NCBI GenBank assembly: GCA_030549905.1
Contig: JAUQQK010000004.1
Location: forward strand, 1 to 64,000
Direction: 5' to 3'
DNA: 64,000 nucleotides
From: Aquificota bacterium
GTDB taxonomy: Bacteria; Aquificota; Aquificia; Aquificales; Aquificaceae
Part shown: piece after piece, positions 51,478 through 60,349 of the stretch
How positions within the stretch are numbered: the stretch's first letter is position 1
How the letters are laid out: the number at the start of each line of letters is the position of its first letter
Position numbers and translations under genes: made by a program
The notes under the pieces: model-generated
Seen by the model: the letters and a program-made list of their open reading frames with translations, nothing else
Database searches by the model: none
Told to the model about the DNA's origin: nothing

Positions 51478-52764
51478 ATGGAGCAGGTGCAGGAGAAAAA
51501 GCTTTACACCCTTGAAGAGCTGAAAAAGCTCTCCCTTCAGGAGCTTCAAAGGATTGGAAGGGAACTGGAGCTTACGAGGGTGACGGGTTTAAGGAAAGAG
51601 GAGCTTATTGAGAAAATACTGAGCGTTCAGGCAAAGGAAGAGGGTCTTAACTTCATAAAGGGAGTGCTTGAAATATTGCCAGAGGGTTATGGTTTTATAA
51701 GAAGTGCTGAAAACAACTACATGCCAAGCTCTACAGATGTATATGTGGCACCTTCTCAAATAAAGAAGTTTGGACTAAGGACGGGCGATACCATAATAGG
51801 TTTTGCAAGACCACCTCAGGAAAAGGAAAAGTATCAGGCTCTTATAAAGATAGAATCGGTAAATGGATTGCCCGCAGACCCTGAGGTGCTAAAGGCACGC
51901 CCTCAGTTTGAAAAGCTTACCCCGTACCACCCAACGGAGAGGTTTAACCTTGAAACCTCACCCACCGAACTTTCCACAAGGGTGGTAAGCCTTATAGCAC
52001 CCATAGGAAAGGGACAGAGGGGTATGATTGTGGCACCTCCAAAGGCTGGCAAAACGGTCCTTCTTCAGAAGATAGCCAAAGCCCTGATACAGAACCACCC
52101 GGAGGTGCATCTTATCATACTTCTTATAGATGAAAGGCCGGAAGAAGTCACGGAAATGAGGAGGATTGTGGGTGAGGGTGCGGAGGTGGTAGCTTCTACC
52201 TTTGATGAGCCTCCAGAAAGGCACATGCAGGTGGCGGAGCTGGTGGTAGAAAAGGCGAAGAGGCTTGTGGAACTAAAGCAGGATGTGGTTATACTGCTTG
52301 ATTCTATGACAAGGTTTGGCAGGGCTTCCAACGCAGTTACACCTCCAACTGGCAGGGTGCTTACGGGTGGCATAGAGGCTACCGCCCTTCAAAGACCGAA
52401 AAAGTTCTTCGGTGCAGCGAGGAACATAGAGGAGGGTGGCTCTCTCACCATTATAGCCACAGCCCTCATAGAAACAGGCTCAAAGATGGATGATGTTATA
52501 TACGAGGAGTTTAAAGGAACTGGCAACATGGAGATACACCTTGACAGGAGGCTGATGGAGAGGAGAATATTCCCCGCCATAAACATAGAAAAGTCTGGCA
52601 CAAGAAAAGAAGAGCTTCTTATAGAAGACTGGGAGCTTCAGAGGGTATGGGTGCTTAGAAAGTTCCTTGCCACCATGGACCCCATAGAGGCTATGGAATT
52701 CCTCCTTGACAAGCTTAAGAAATTCAAGACAAACAAGGATTTCCTTAAGGCTATGCACTCCTGA
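51478..52764 (+). CDS. rho: transcription termination factor Rho
   Basis: A 428-residue hexameric RNA helicase. An N-terminal Rho-N domain and an RNA-binding cold-shock-like domain ([15 protein letters not shown]) are followed by the ATPase with [17 protein letters not shown] (Walker A), [16 protein letters not shown] (Walker B) and [18 protein letters not shown] precedes the ATG. Its presence matters here because no intrinsic terminators are apparent at the convergent gene junctions. Overlaps holA by 1 nt. Confidence 0.96.
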   Translation: MEQVQEKKLYTLEELKKLSLQELQRIGRELELTRVTGLRKEELIEKILSVQAKEEGLNFIKGVLEILPEGYGFIRSAENNYMPSSTDVYVAPSQIKKFGLRTGDTIIGFARPPQEKEKYQALIKIESVNGLPADPEVLKARPQFEKLTPYHPTERFNLETSPTELSTRVVSLIAPIGKGQRGMIVAPPKAGKTVLLQKIAKALIQNHPEVHLIILLIDERPEEVTEMRRIVGEGAEVVASTFDEPPERHMQVAELVVEKAKRLVELKQDVVILLDSMTRFGRASNAVTPPTGRVLTGGIEATALQRPKKFFGAARNIEEGGSLTIIATALIETGSKMDDVIYEEFKGTGNMEIHLDRRLMERRIFPAINIEKSGTRKEELLIEDWELQRVWVLRKFLATMDPIEAMEFLLDKLKKFKTNKDFLKAMHS

Positions 52765-53804
52765 TGAACATATTAGAATACCAGAAGAACCTTGGTAAGA
52801 CCTCCATAAAGCCTATAAACCTTATACATGGAGAGGAGGAGTATCTTGTTAAAACCTTTGCGGACAGGCTTAAAGAACATATGCCTGTTAGGATACTCTG
52901 GGGAGACGATATAAGCCTTCAGGACCTCTTTCAGGAAGTCCTTGGTGGTGGCATGTTTGCAAGCAGGCAGGCTTTTGTGGTCTATAGGGCTCAGGAGCTT
53001 TTTGCTCAGGCAAAGGACCTGAAAAGCCTGTCCTCTCAGATTTCAAGAATTAAGGGAAACATGGTTTTCTTTGTGGTGCCTGAAAAGCTTACAGATAAGG
53101 ACCTCCAGAGGGAGCCCTATGCTACCATATCAAGGCTTGGTGATGTAATAGCGGCAAACAGACTGGACAGGAGGCGTGTAAGGGAGCTTGTAAAGAACAA
53201 GCTTTCTAAAGAAGGTATAAGCATAGAGGAAGAAGCCCTTGACTTTTTGCTGGAAGCCCTTTCCTACGACCTTATGCTTTTAAAGGGTGAGACGGACAAG
53301 TTGATACTTTACGGCAGCAAGCACCTGAGCCTTGAGGATATAAAGAGGGCTGTGGTGTCAAACATGGAGCTAAGTATCTTTGACCTTGCGGACGGGCTCT
53401 TTTTAAAAGACCCTGAAAAGGCCCTTAACGCCCTGCACGCCGTGCTCAGGGCTGGCATCCACCCATTGCAGGTCCTTGCTCTTATGACCAACTATGCCCT
53501 GAAAGCTTATACCGCCGCAAGCCTTGTGGAAAAGGGAACTCCTGTAGAAGAGTCCCTTGCAAAGGTGGATATAAAGCATCCCTTTCAGGTGATGAACTTC
53601 AAAAGGTATCTTTCTGCCCACAGCAGGAGAGAGCTTGAAAGGCTTCTCAAACTCCTTTACCTTCTTGATGTAAGCATAAAGGTATATTACAAAGACCCTG
53701 CTAATGCCATAAGGGATTTTGTGATAGAATACCTTACCGATGAGAGAATCAAGGGTCTTCAGGGAAACCAGGGAAACGAGGATAGAGCTGTATCTGAACC
53801 TTGA
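52764..53804 (+). CDS. holA: DNA polymerase III delta subunit
   Basis: A 346-residue clamp-loader delta. It has [18 protein letters not shown] at the start, a [14 protein letters not shown] stretch in the AAA-like domain, and the C-terminal collar region with [13 protein letters not shown]. The 3' end extends 65 nt into hisB in a different frame. The typical delta C-terminus ends near FVIEYLT, so the last 20 or so residues are probably an add-on caused by the lost stop. Confidence 0.85.
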   Translation: MNILEYQKNLGKTSIKPINLIHGEEEYLVKTFADRLKEHMPVRILWGDDISLQDLFQEVLGGGMFASRQAFVVYRAQELFAQAKDLKSLSSQISRIKGNMVFFVVPEKLTDKDLQREPYATISRLGDVIAANRLDRRRVRELVKNKLSKEGISIEEEALDFLLEALSYDLMLLKGETDKLILYGSKHLSLEDIKRAVVSNMELSIFDLADGLFLKDPEKALNALHAVLRAGIHPLQVLALMTNYALKAYTAASLVEKGTPVEESLAKVDIKHPFQVMNFKRYLSAHSRRELERLLKLLYLLDVSIKVYYKDPANAIRDFVIEYLTDERIKGLQGNQGNEDRAVSEP

Positions 53805-54318
53805 CGGCAGCGGGAACTATAAAATAAACACGCCCGTGGGCTTTCTCACCCATATGGTGGAGACGCTTGCAAGGCATGCAAGGTTTGATATGGAACTTTA
53901 CGCAGAAGGTGATGTGCATGTATCTCACCACCACACGGTGGAGGATGTGGGTATAGTTTTTGGCATGGCTTTTTTGAAGGCTCTTGGCGATAAAAGGGGA
54001 ATTAATCGCTACGGATATGCTGTAGTGCCCATGGACGAGTCCCTTGTGCTGGCAAGCATTGACATATCTGGAAGACCGCTATTCTTCTACGAAGACATGG
54101 GACTAAGAGGCAAGATAACAGACTTTGACTTTGAGCTCATATGGGAATTCTTCAAGGGCTTTGCCCTTGAAAGTAAAAGCACACTGCATATAAGGGTGCT
54201 TTCTGGAAAGATACTCCACCACACAGCCGAAGCCTGTTTTAAAGCCCTTGCTTTGAGCCTCAGGCAGGCAATTAGCCTTGTGGGTGAGGGCACTCCCTCC
54301 ACCAAAGAAAGCCTGTAG
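53740..54318 (+). CDS. hisB: imidazoleglycerol-phosphate dehydratase
   Basis: A 192-residue HisB with the metal-binding histidine motifs [26 protein letters not shown] at about 60, and the matching repeat [18 protein letters not shown] near the end. It makes imidazole acetol phosphate, the substrate of hisC. The start lies 65 nt inside holA. It ends 1 nt from the convergent TPR gene. Confidence 0.94.
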   Translation: MRESRVFRETRETRIELYLNLDGSGNYKINTPVGFLTHMVETLARHARFDMELYAEGDVHVSHHHTVEDVGIVFGMAFLKALGDKRGINRYGYAVVPMDESLVLASIDISGRPLFFYEDMGLRGKITDFDFELIWEFFKGFALESKSTLHIRVLSGKILHHTAEACFKALALSLRQAISLVGEGTPSTKESL

Positions 54319-54319
54319 C

Positions 54320-55429
54320 CTATTCCTGCACTATGAAGCCGTATATGTTATAGGCTTTTATCCTGTCCAGCTCTTGCTTTGCCTTGTCTTTGCTCTCAAA
54401 CCTGCCATATAGCACCCTGTAAATGCCTGAGCTTTCCACTATAAAAAGCTCTTTTAGATTAAGCTCTCGTTCTAGCTTCTCTTTCCACCTTTTCGCAATG
54501 CCTTCTGAGGAAAAGGCTCCAAGCTGTATTCTGTAATAATAGCCGGGCTGTGTCTTCTGTTCAACAGCGGGCTGGCTTTCTAAATTTTCCTGTTCCTTTT
54601 TTTCCGTTTGTTTTTTTACTTCTTCGGAGGGCTGGACCTGCCTTTGTGCCTCTTGTTTTAAGGACAGGAGTTTCTCTTGCTCCTTTACTAAAACCATGCT
54701 AAGAAGCTCATAGGCCTGGGACTTCATCGCATTGCTTGCCTGCCTGCTGTCTATGACCCTTCTTATGTATTCCTTTGCCACTGCGTAATTGCCCAGATTA
54801 TACTCCACCCTTGCCATGCTCAGGTCAAGGCTTGGTGAGCTTATACCGTTGTTTATAAGGTTCTGGTATATTTCCCTTGCCTTAATGTAATTCCTATCCC
54901 CTTCATAAACCTGAGCAAGCTCTAATTGTGCATCAACAAACAGTGGATTATATGCTACCGCCTTGTTTAAGTTTTTTATGTATTCTTCCTTATTGTCCAT
55001 TGCCTGATAAACCTTAGCAAGGTGGTAATAAGCCATATGTTTTTGGGGGAAGGCTTCGTCCTGCAGGACTTCCTTCAAAGTGTTTAGGGCTTTTTCGTAA
55101 GCCCTTTGCCTGTAATACAGCACGCCTAAGTTTAGCTTTGCTTCTGTGAAAGACCTGTCCACCTGAAGAGCTTTGTTTAAAGCATTTTCAGCCTTTGCAT
55201 ATTCCTGAACTTCCATGTAGGCAAGCCCAAGGGCATTCCAGACCTTAGGTTCCATAGGTGCCAGCTGGCTCGCCCTGAAAAAGTTGGCTATAGCCTCTGA
55301 GTAGTTTTTTGAGATGTAGGAGGACATACCAAGGTCATAGTAGTATTGCCACTGAAGCTTTTTGCCATCCTCCTTTACGGAGCAGGAAACAAGCAAGGCA
55401 AAAAGGATAAGGGTAAGAAATATCTTCAT
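54320..55429 (-). CDS. TPR-repeat lipoprotein with SPOR domain
   Basis: A 369-residue lipoprotein: signal with lipobox LLVSCSVK, cysteine at about 16, then about six tetratricopeptide repeats (25-240), a Gln/Glu/Lys-rich linker, and a C-terminal SPOR domain (YYYRIQLGAFSSEGIAKRW). SPOR domains bind denuded peptidoglycan at division sites, and TPR lipoproteins hold partners there. Coupled to the upstream SPOR protein by 4 nt. Confidence 0.87.
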   Translation of the reverse strand: MKIFLTLILFALLVSCSVKEDGKKLQWQYYYDLGMSSYISKNYSEAIANFFRASQLAPMEPKVWNALGLAYMEVQEYAKAENALNKALQVDRSFTEAKLNLGVLYYRQRAYEKALNTLKEVLQDEAFPQKHMAYYHLAKVYQAMDNKEEYIKNLNKAVAYNPLFVDAQLELAQVYEGDRNYIKAREIYQNLINNGISSPSLDLSMARVEYNLGNYAVAKEYIRRVIDSRQASNAMKSQAYELLSMVLVKEQEKLLSLKQEAQRQVQPSEEVKKQTEKKEQENLESQPAVEQKTQPGYYYRIQLGAFSSEGIAKRWKEKLERELNLKELFIVESSGIYRVLYGRFESKDKAKQELDRIKAYNIYGFIVQE

Positions 55430-56022
55430 TTCAAAATAGCACTGCCGAAGGCGGACCTGAGCTTTTGCAGTTCTCCTTTTATGTTATCTGTCTTAACCGA
55501 AAGCCTTACCTTATAAAAGCCGTCTTCTTCCACTATATTTGCCTTGTAGCCCATGCTGGTGGCTTTTTTGAGAGTTTTTTCCGCACCTTCCCTGTTCTTA
55601 AAGGCACCCACCTGCACCGTATAAGTCTTTACTGCCCTTGCTTTTACAGCCTCCTTCTTGGTTTCAGCCTTTTTTGTAGCCTCCTCCTTCTTGACTTCTT
55701 GCTTTGGAGTTTCTTTTACCTGAGGTTTTTCCTCCTTTACCTCAACCTTCTGTTTTTCCTCCTTTATCTTCTGTGCAATAAGGTCCTTTTTGGGCTGTGC
55801 CTCTTCCTTCGTCTTTGGAGCTTCTGGCTTTGCTATATTTTCTTGTGGCTTTTCTTCCTTAGCTTGCTGGGGGGTAGGTGCTGGTTTCACGGCTGGTTTT
55901 ACCACAAGGGGCGGAGGCTGAACCTTTTCTTCCTTAGACTTTAGCCACTCGTTAAGCCCAATGTAAAAGAAAACAAGCGCCACAAGGATGCCCGATAGTA
56001 TTATAAACCTTTCTTTATTCAT
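55426..56022 (-). CDS. membrane-anchored SPOR-domain protein (FtsN-like)
   Basis: A 198-residue protein with one N-terminal helix (ILSGILVALVFFYIGL), a long periplasmic Lys/Glu/Pro/Ala-rich linker (about 30-130) and a C-terminal SPOR domain (TYTVQVGAFKNREGAEKTLKKA). The layout is that of FtsN and related septal proteins. GGAGGG precedes the ATG; TATAAT lies at the end of the upstream uxs gene. Confidence 0.85.
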   Translation of the reverse strand: MNKERFIILSGILVALVFFYIGLNEWLKSKEEKVQPPPLVVKPAVKPAPTPQQAKEEKPQENIAKPEAPKTKEEAQPKKDLIAQKIKEEKQKVEVKEEKPQVKETPKQEVKKEEATKKAETKKEAVKARAVKTYTVQVGAFKNREGAEKTLKKATSMGYKANIVEEDGFYKVRLSVKTDNIKGELQKLRSAFGSAILK

Positions 56023-56040
56023 CTTTCCCTCCTTATTAAA

Positions 56041-56979
56041 TTATACAACCTTATTCCTGAACCACCCTACGGTCTTTTCAAGCCCCACCTCAAGCCTAAT
56101 CCTTGGATACCATGAAAGGAGCTTTCCCGCCTTACTTATGTCTGGACATCTCCTTGGAGGGTCGTCAGGTCTGGAAGGAAGAAACTCTATTCCGGATTTA
56201 CTTTCTGTAAGCTTTATAATAAGGTTTGCAAGTTCAAGTATGCTTATCTCTTCAGGATTTCCAAGATTGACCACCTGACCTTCAAGCCCCTCATATACGG
56301 AGAGCCTGAAAAGTCCTTCCACAAGGTCTTCTATATAGCAAAAACTCCTTGTCTGTTTTCCATCTCCGTATACAGGTAGTGGTTCTCCTTTCAAGGCTTT
56401 TTCTATAAAGGTAGGCACTACCCTTCCATCTCTTATTCTCATTCTTGGTCCATAAGTGTTGAATATGCGCGCTATTCTTACATCAAGTTTGTGTTCTCTG
56501 TGGTATGCCATGCACAGAGCTTCTGAAAATCTTTTAGCTTCATCATACACGCTTCTTGGACCCACAGGATTTACATAACCCCAGTAGTCTTCGTGTTGAG
56601 GATGCACCTGTGCGGAACCATAAACTTCGGAAGAAGAGGCAAATACATATCTTGCTCCTTTTGCCTTTGCAAAGCCAAGCGTGTTTAGAGTACCAAGGGA
56701 ATTTACTTTCATGGTGTGTATCTGGTGGTGCATGTAATCCACCGGTGAAGCAGGGCAGGCAAGATGTACGACGATATCTACCTTATCTTCAAGGTAGATG
56801 TAATTTACCACGTTGTAATGTATAAACTTGAAATTTTTATTTCCAAACAGATGGGCTATATTATCAGGAGTACCTGTCAAAAAGTTATCCATACCAATTA
56901 CGTAAAAACCTTCTTTCAAAAACTTTTCTGTCAGATGAGAGCCTATAAAACCTGCACAACCCGTTATTAAAACTTTCAT
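56041..56979 (-). CDS. UDP-glucuronate decarboxylase-like sugar epimerase/dehydratase
   Basis: A 312-residue extended SDR. It has the NAD motif [25 protein letters not shown] at about 72, SSSEVYG, and the catalytic [11 protein letters not shown] at about 142; [12 protein letters not shown] matches UDP-xylose synthases best. With the Ugd upstream it would turn UDP-glucose to UDP-glucuronate to UDP-xylose for a surface polymer. dTDP-glucose dehydratase is the alternative. It overlaps ugd by 4 nt. Confidence 0.83.
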   Translation of the reverse strand: MKVLITGCAGFIGSHLTEKFLKEGFYVIGMDNFLTGTPDNIAHLFGNKNFKFIHYNVVNYIYLEDKVDIVVHLACPASPVDYMHHQIHTMKVNSLGTLNTLGFAKAKGARYVFASSSEVYGSAQVHPQHEDYWGYVNPVGPRSVYDEAKRFSEALCMAYHREHKLDVRIARIFNTYGPRMRIRDGRVVPTFIEKALKGEPLPVYGDGKQTRSFCYIEDLVEGLFRLSVYEGLEGQVVNLGNPEEISILELANLIIKLTESKSGIEFLPSRPDDPPRRCPDISKAGKLLSWYPRIRLEVGLEKTVGWFRNKVV

Positions 56980-58277
56980 CTTCCTATACAGTAATATTCA
57001 AAACCAAGAGCTCTGACTTCAGAAGGCTCAAAAATATTCCTTCCATCAATGATAATAGGCAAAGCAAGAAGCTCTTTTACTCTCTTTAGGTCCGCCTTTT
57101 GAAACTCTTCCCATTCGGTAAGAATAAGAAGTGCCTCCGCTCCTTCAAGTGCTGAATACATGTCCTTTGCGTAGCTAATCTGCTTTCCTTCCGGAAAGAG
57201 AAGTCTGAAGTTTTCCATAGCCTCTGGATCGTAAAGGCTTAGATTTGCACCTTCTTTCAAAAGAAGTTCTACAATCTTTATAGAAGGTGCTTCCCTTATG
57301 TCGTCCGTGTTTGGCTTGAAAGAAAGACCCCACACCGCAAGCTTTTTATCCTTTAAACTCCAAAGCACATTTTTTACCTTCTGTACAAACTTTAAAGGTC
57401 TTTGCTGGTTTATTTTTTCCACTTCCTTCAAAAGTCCAAAATCTACACCATACTCTTCCGCCATTTTTACAAAAGCTTTCACATCCTTTGGAAAACAAGA
57501 GCCTCCATATCCTATGCCTGCATTCAAAAAGGCTCTGCCTATGCGTTTGTCATAACCCATACCATACGCCACAAGCTTTACATCAGCACCCGTCTTTTCG
57601 CACAAGTCCGCTATCATGTTTATGAAGGAAATCTTCATTGCCAAAAAGGAATTGCTGGCATGTTTTATAAGCTCCGCGGTGGCTGGGTCTGTAAAAATAA
57701 TAGGACAATCAAAATCCTTATATAACTCCTCAAATACCCTTTTTGCCCTCTCACTCTCCACACCCACCACTATCCTGTCTGGCTTCAGAAAGTCTTCTAT
57801 AGCATTTCCTTCTCTGAGAAACTCAGGGTTTGAAGCCACGTCGTAGGGTATGCTCTTGTCTCTTATGTACCTTTCTACTGTCTTCTTTATGAGCTTATGA
57901 GTATTTACTGGCACGGTGGATTTTTCTATAAGCAGTTTGTAGGAGGTCATAAGCTTTGCGGTTTCTCTTGCCACCTCCTCCACCTGCGAGAGGTCTGCAG
58001 AACCGTCAGGTCTTTGAGGCGTCCCCACGCAGATGAAAATAACCTCTGAGAAAGCAAGCCCCTCTTTTAGGTCTGTAGTAAAGTCCAGTCTTTTATTTTT
58101 CAATCCTTCCTGAAGAAGCTCCTCAAGACCCGGCTCGTATATAGGACTTTTTCCAGCCTTTAGAAGCTCTACCTTTTGTGGCACTTTTTCTACCACAAGT
58201 ACTTCATGCCCCAGATGAGCAAAACACACGGCAGTAGTAAGACCTACATATCCTCCACCAACAACTGTTATCTTCAT
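56976..58277 (-). CDS. ugd: UDP-glucose 6-dehydrogenase
   Basis: About 433 residues. The NAD motif [14 protein letters not shown] lies at the start, the catalytic Cys in [16 protein letters not shown] at about 260, and ESTVPVNT-like [14 protein letters not shown] at about 115. It oxidises UDP-glucose to UDP-glucuronate. Start set at the ATG 58277, since the track's 13 extra residues overlap argS and break the NAD-fold start. It follows argS by 1 nt. Confidence 0.93.
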   Translation of the reverse strand: MKITVVGGGYVGLTTAVCFAHLGHEVLVVEKVPQKVELLKAGKSPIYEPGLEELLQEGLKNKRLDFTTDLKEGLAFSEVIFICVGTPQRPDGSADLSQVEEVARETAKLMTSYKLLIEKSTVPVNTHKLIKKTVERYIRDKSIPYDVASNPEFLREGNAIEDFLKPDRIVVGVESERAKRVFEELYKDFDCPIIFTDPATAELIKHASNSFLAMKISFINMIADLCEKTGADVKLVAYGMGYDKRIGRAFLNAGIGYGGSCFPKDVKAFVKMAEEYGVDFGLLKEVEKINQQRPLKFVQKVKNVLWSLKDKKLAVWGLSFKPNTDDIREAPSIKIVELLLKEGANLSLYDPEAMENFRLLFPEGKQISYAKDMYSALEGAEALLILTEWEEFQKADLKRVKELLALPIIIDGRNIFEPSEVRALGFEYYCIGR

Positions 58278-58278
58278 A

Positions 58279-59934
58279 TTACATCCTCTCAGGTGCGGAT
58301 ATTCCAAGGATTTCAAAGGCTGTCTTTAAAGTGAGTTCTACCCCTTTAAAGAGAGTAAGTCTTGAAAGCATTACCTTTTTATCTTCCACCATTACCCTAT
58401 GATGATTATAATAATGATGGAAGTCCTTTGCCAACTCTATCAGGCTATAGGTAATAAGGTGGGGAGAAAAGCTGTCTAAGACTCCTTCATACACATCCTT
58501 CAAAAAGAGACACTTCTTTATAAGTTCTATGTCTTCTTGCGAGTCAAGTTCTCTAATATAAGGTCTTAGGTCCGAGCTGTCCGCATCAATACCATATCTT
58601 TCTTTTACCTCCCTAAAAACACCCCTTATCCTTGCATGAGCATATTGTACGTAAAAAACAGGATTTTCAGAAGATTTCTTCTTCACAAGGTCTATATCAA
58701 AGTCTAAAGGTGTATCACTGGTTTTTGTAAGAAATACAAATCTTACCGCATCTTTACCTACTTCTTGAAGGAGCTCCTGAAGACTTACAAAATCTCCTGT
58801 TCTTTTTGACATTCTAACTTCCTGTCCTTCTTTGAATATCTTCACCATCTGCACAAACTCCACCACAAGCCAATCTTCAGGAATACCAAGAGCCTTCAAG
58901 GAAGCCATAAGCCTCTTTTCATAACCATGATGGTCCGAACCCCAAAGGTTTATCACCTTTTGAAAACCCCTTCTATACTTGTGATAGTGGTAAGCTATAT
59001 CTCCTGCAAAGTAAGTGTATGTGCCATCAGACCTTCTTACCACCCTATCTTTGTCATCTCCAAAGGTGGAACTTTTAAACCACAAGGCTCCTTCTTGCTC
59101 GTATATATAGCACCTTCTTTCTAATTCTTTTAGCACTTCCTCCACAAGACCCTCCTGATGAAGACCTTTTTCACTCACCCAACTGTCAAAGAAAACACCA
59201 AACTCCTGAAGAGTAGCTTTTATTTCTTCCAAAAGCTTCTTTGTGGCAAACTCTCTCAGAAAGTCTATAGCTTCTTCTTTATCCTTCTCAAGAAGACTAC
59301 TTCCATAAAGCTCCTTTACCTCCCTTGCCAGCTCCTTTATGTATTCACCCCTGTAACCTTCCCTCTCAAAGACCTCTTTGAGCTGTAAGTCTTCTTTTCC
59401 ATAAAGCTCATAATACCTGTAGAGTACAGAAAGACCTAAAAGATACACCTGATAGCCTGCATCGTTTATATAATACTCTCTTACTACCTTATGTCCAAAC
59501 CTTTCCAATATTCTTGCCAGTACATCACCTACCACCGCACCCCTTCCATGTCCCACATGCAAAGGACCTGTGGGGTTGGCACTTACAAACTCCACCATCA
59601 TATAGAGAGGTTCTTTTACCTTCTCAAAGAAGTAAAGCTGTGGATTTTCTAAGAGTTTTACAAACTCTTCTTTTAGTAGTTCTTCTTTGAACTTAAAATT
59701 TATAAAGCCCCTTAATGCCTGTGCTTGAAGATAAGCATCTGACAGCTTATTTGCAATCTCCTGAGCTATATCGTCAGGTTTTCTTTTAAGATTTTTAGCC
59801 AGCAAAAAGGCTATATTTGTAGCATAATCTCCATGAGCCTTTTCTCTTGGTACTTCAAGATTATAAGCTTCTGGTACAAAGCCATAAAGTTCTTTGACTA
59901 TAGCTTCCAATCTTTGCCTTATGAGACTTTTCAT
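58279..59934 (-). CDS. argS: arginyl-tRNA synthetase
   Basis: A 551-residue class I synthetase with an N-terminal Add-1 domain, ANPTGPLHVGHGRGAVVGD (HIGH) at about 120, the EVRMSKRTGDFVSL motif at about 375, and a C-terminal anticodon-binding domain (SRLTLFKGVELTLKTAFEILGI). It heads the operon with ugd, the decarboxylase and the SPOR genes. TAAAAT lies 9 nt before the ATG. Codons favour A/T endings compared with most neighbours. Confidence 0.95.
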   Translation of the reverse strand: MKSLIRQRLEAIVKELYGFVPEAYNLEVPREKAHGDYATNIAFLLAKNLKRKPDDIAQEIANKLSDAYLQAQALRGFINFKFKEELLKEEFVKLLENPQLYFFEKVKEPLYMMVEFVSANPTGPLHVGHGRGAVVGDVLARILERFGHKVVREYYINDAGYQVYLLGLSVLYRYYELYGKEDLQLKEVFEREGYRGEYIKELAREVKELYGSSLLEKDKEEAIDFLREFATKKLLEEIKATLQEFGVFFDSWVSEKGLHQEGLVEEVLKELERRCYIYEQEGALWFKSSTFGDDKDRVVRRSDGTYTYFAGDIAYHYHKYRRGFQKVINLWGSDHHGYEKRLMASLKALGIPEDWLVVEFVQMVKIFKEGQEVRMSKRTGDFVSLQELLQEVGKDAVRFVFLTKTSDTPLDFDIDLVKKKSSENPVFYVQYAHARIRGVFREVKERYGIDADSSDLRPYIRELDSQEDIELIKKCLFLKDVYEGVLDSFSPHLITYSLIELAKDFHHYYNHHRVMVEDKKVMLSRLTLFKGVELTLKTAFEILGISAPERM

Positions 59935-59982
59935 GCGTTTAATATTTTAGCACGTGAGGTGAGGTTTATAATTAATCATAAT

Positions 59983-60196
59983 ACGTGGAGTGAGAAACAG
60001 GCTCATTGAAATACCCCCAGCTTGAACAGTTTTTGAGCATTGAAAATACCCCTCCACCTTCTACTTCAAAAACCCTGCCTCGTGATAGCTCACAGGGAAA
60101 AGAGATGCCCTTTTCTCGTCGGATAGGTGGGGCTCTCCTGCCTGCTTCTTATTTTAGCCAATAGCCTTTAGCGAACAGGAATTTCTCACTCGGCGT
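59983..60196. other. inverted-repeat-bounded structured element, candidate ncRNA or MITE-like element
   Basis: In the only long gap of the window (59935-60349), a 214-bp stretch is closed by 15-bp inverted repeats with two mismatches (ACGTGGAGTGAGAAA at left, the complement of TTTCTCACTCGGCGT at right). Inside are a GAAAAG/CTTTTC hairpin (7-nt loop), a CCCT..GTGA/TCACAGGG hairpin, a CCTGcTTC/GAACAGG hairpin, and CACCT/AGGTG plus CCC/GGG pairing across the middle: together a multibranched RNA. TATAAT boxes point inward from both sides (59967-59972 plus; about 60206-60215 minus), so the strand cannot be fixed. No match to RNase P, tmRNA, SRP RNA or known riboswitch cores was seen. Confidence 0.5.
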
Positions 60197-60213
60197 GTGT
60201 GTTTATATTATAA

Positions 60214-60339
60214 TTATTAGCTATTAAACAATGTGGTATATCAAGACTTGATGCGGATGCAGATGGTATTCCCTGTGAGTGTGATGCCTGTAAGCACATG
60301 AACCCTAATGCTGAAAGGTGTAAAAGGTATGGCAAATAG
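60214..60339 (+). pseudogene. 3' gene fragment with excalibur-type calcium motif
   Basis: An open frame without any start codon encodes CGISRLDADADGIPCECDAC followed by a further Cys and a basic end. DxDxDGxxCE is the excalibur domain found at the end of thermonuclease-like and other secreted proteins. A stop lies just upstream, so the 5' part of the gene is missing. It begins where the structured element ends, which may have replaced the rest of the gene. Confidence 0.5.
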
Positions 60340-60349
60340 CCGATAGCTT

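Noticed and set aside
60004-60052. CATTGAAA-containing repeats as a CRISPR array
   Set aside because: Only two imperfect 14-15-nt units, no constant repeat of normal length, no cas genes.
59983-60196. Assignment as RNase P RNA, tmRNA or SRP RNA
   Set aside because: None of the conserved cores (GAGGAAAGUC, tRNA-like ends, GGAAGCAGC-type loop) was found. 6S RNA cannot be excluded but the multibranched fold does not fit its rod shape well.
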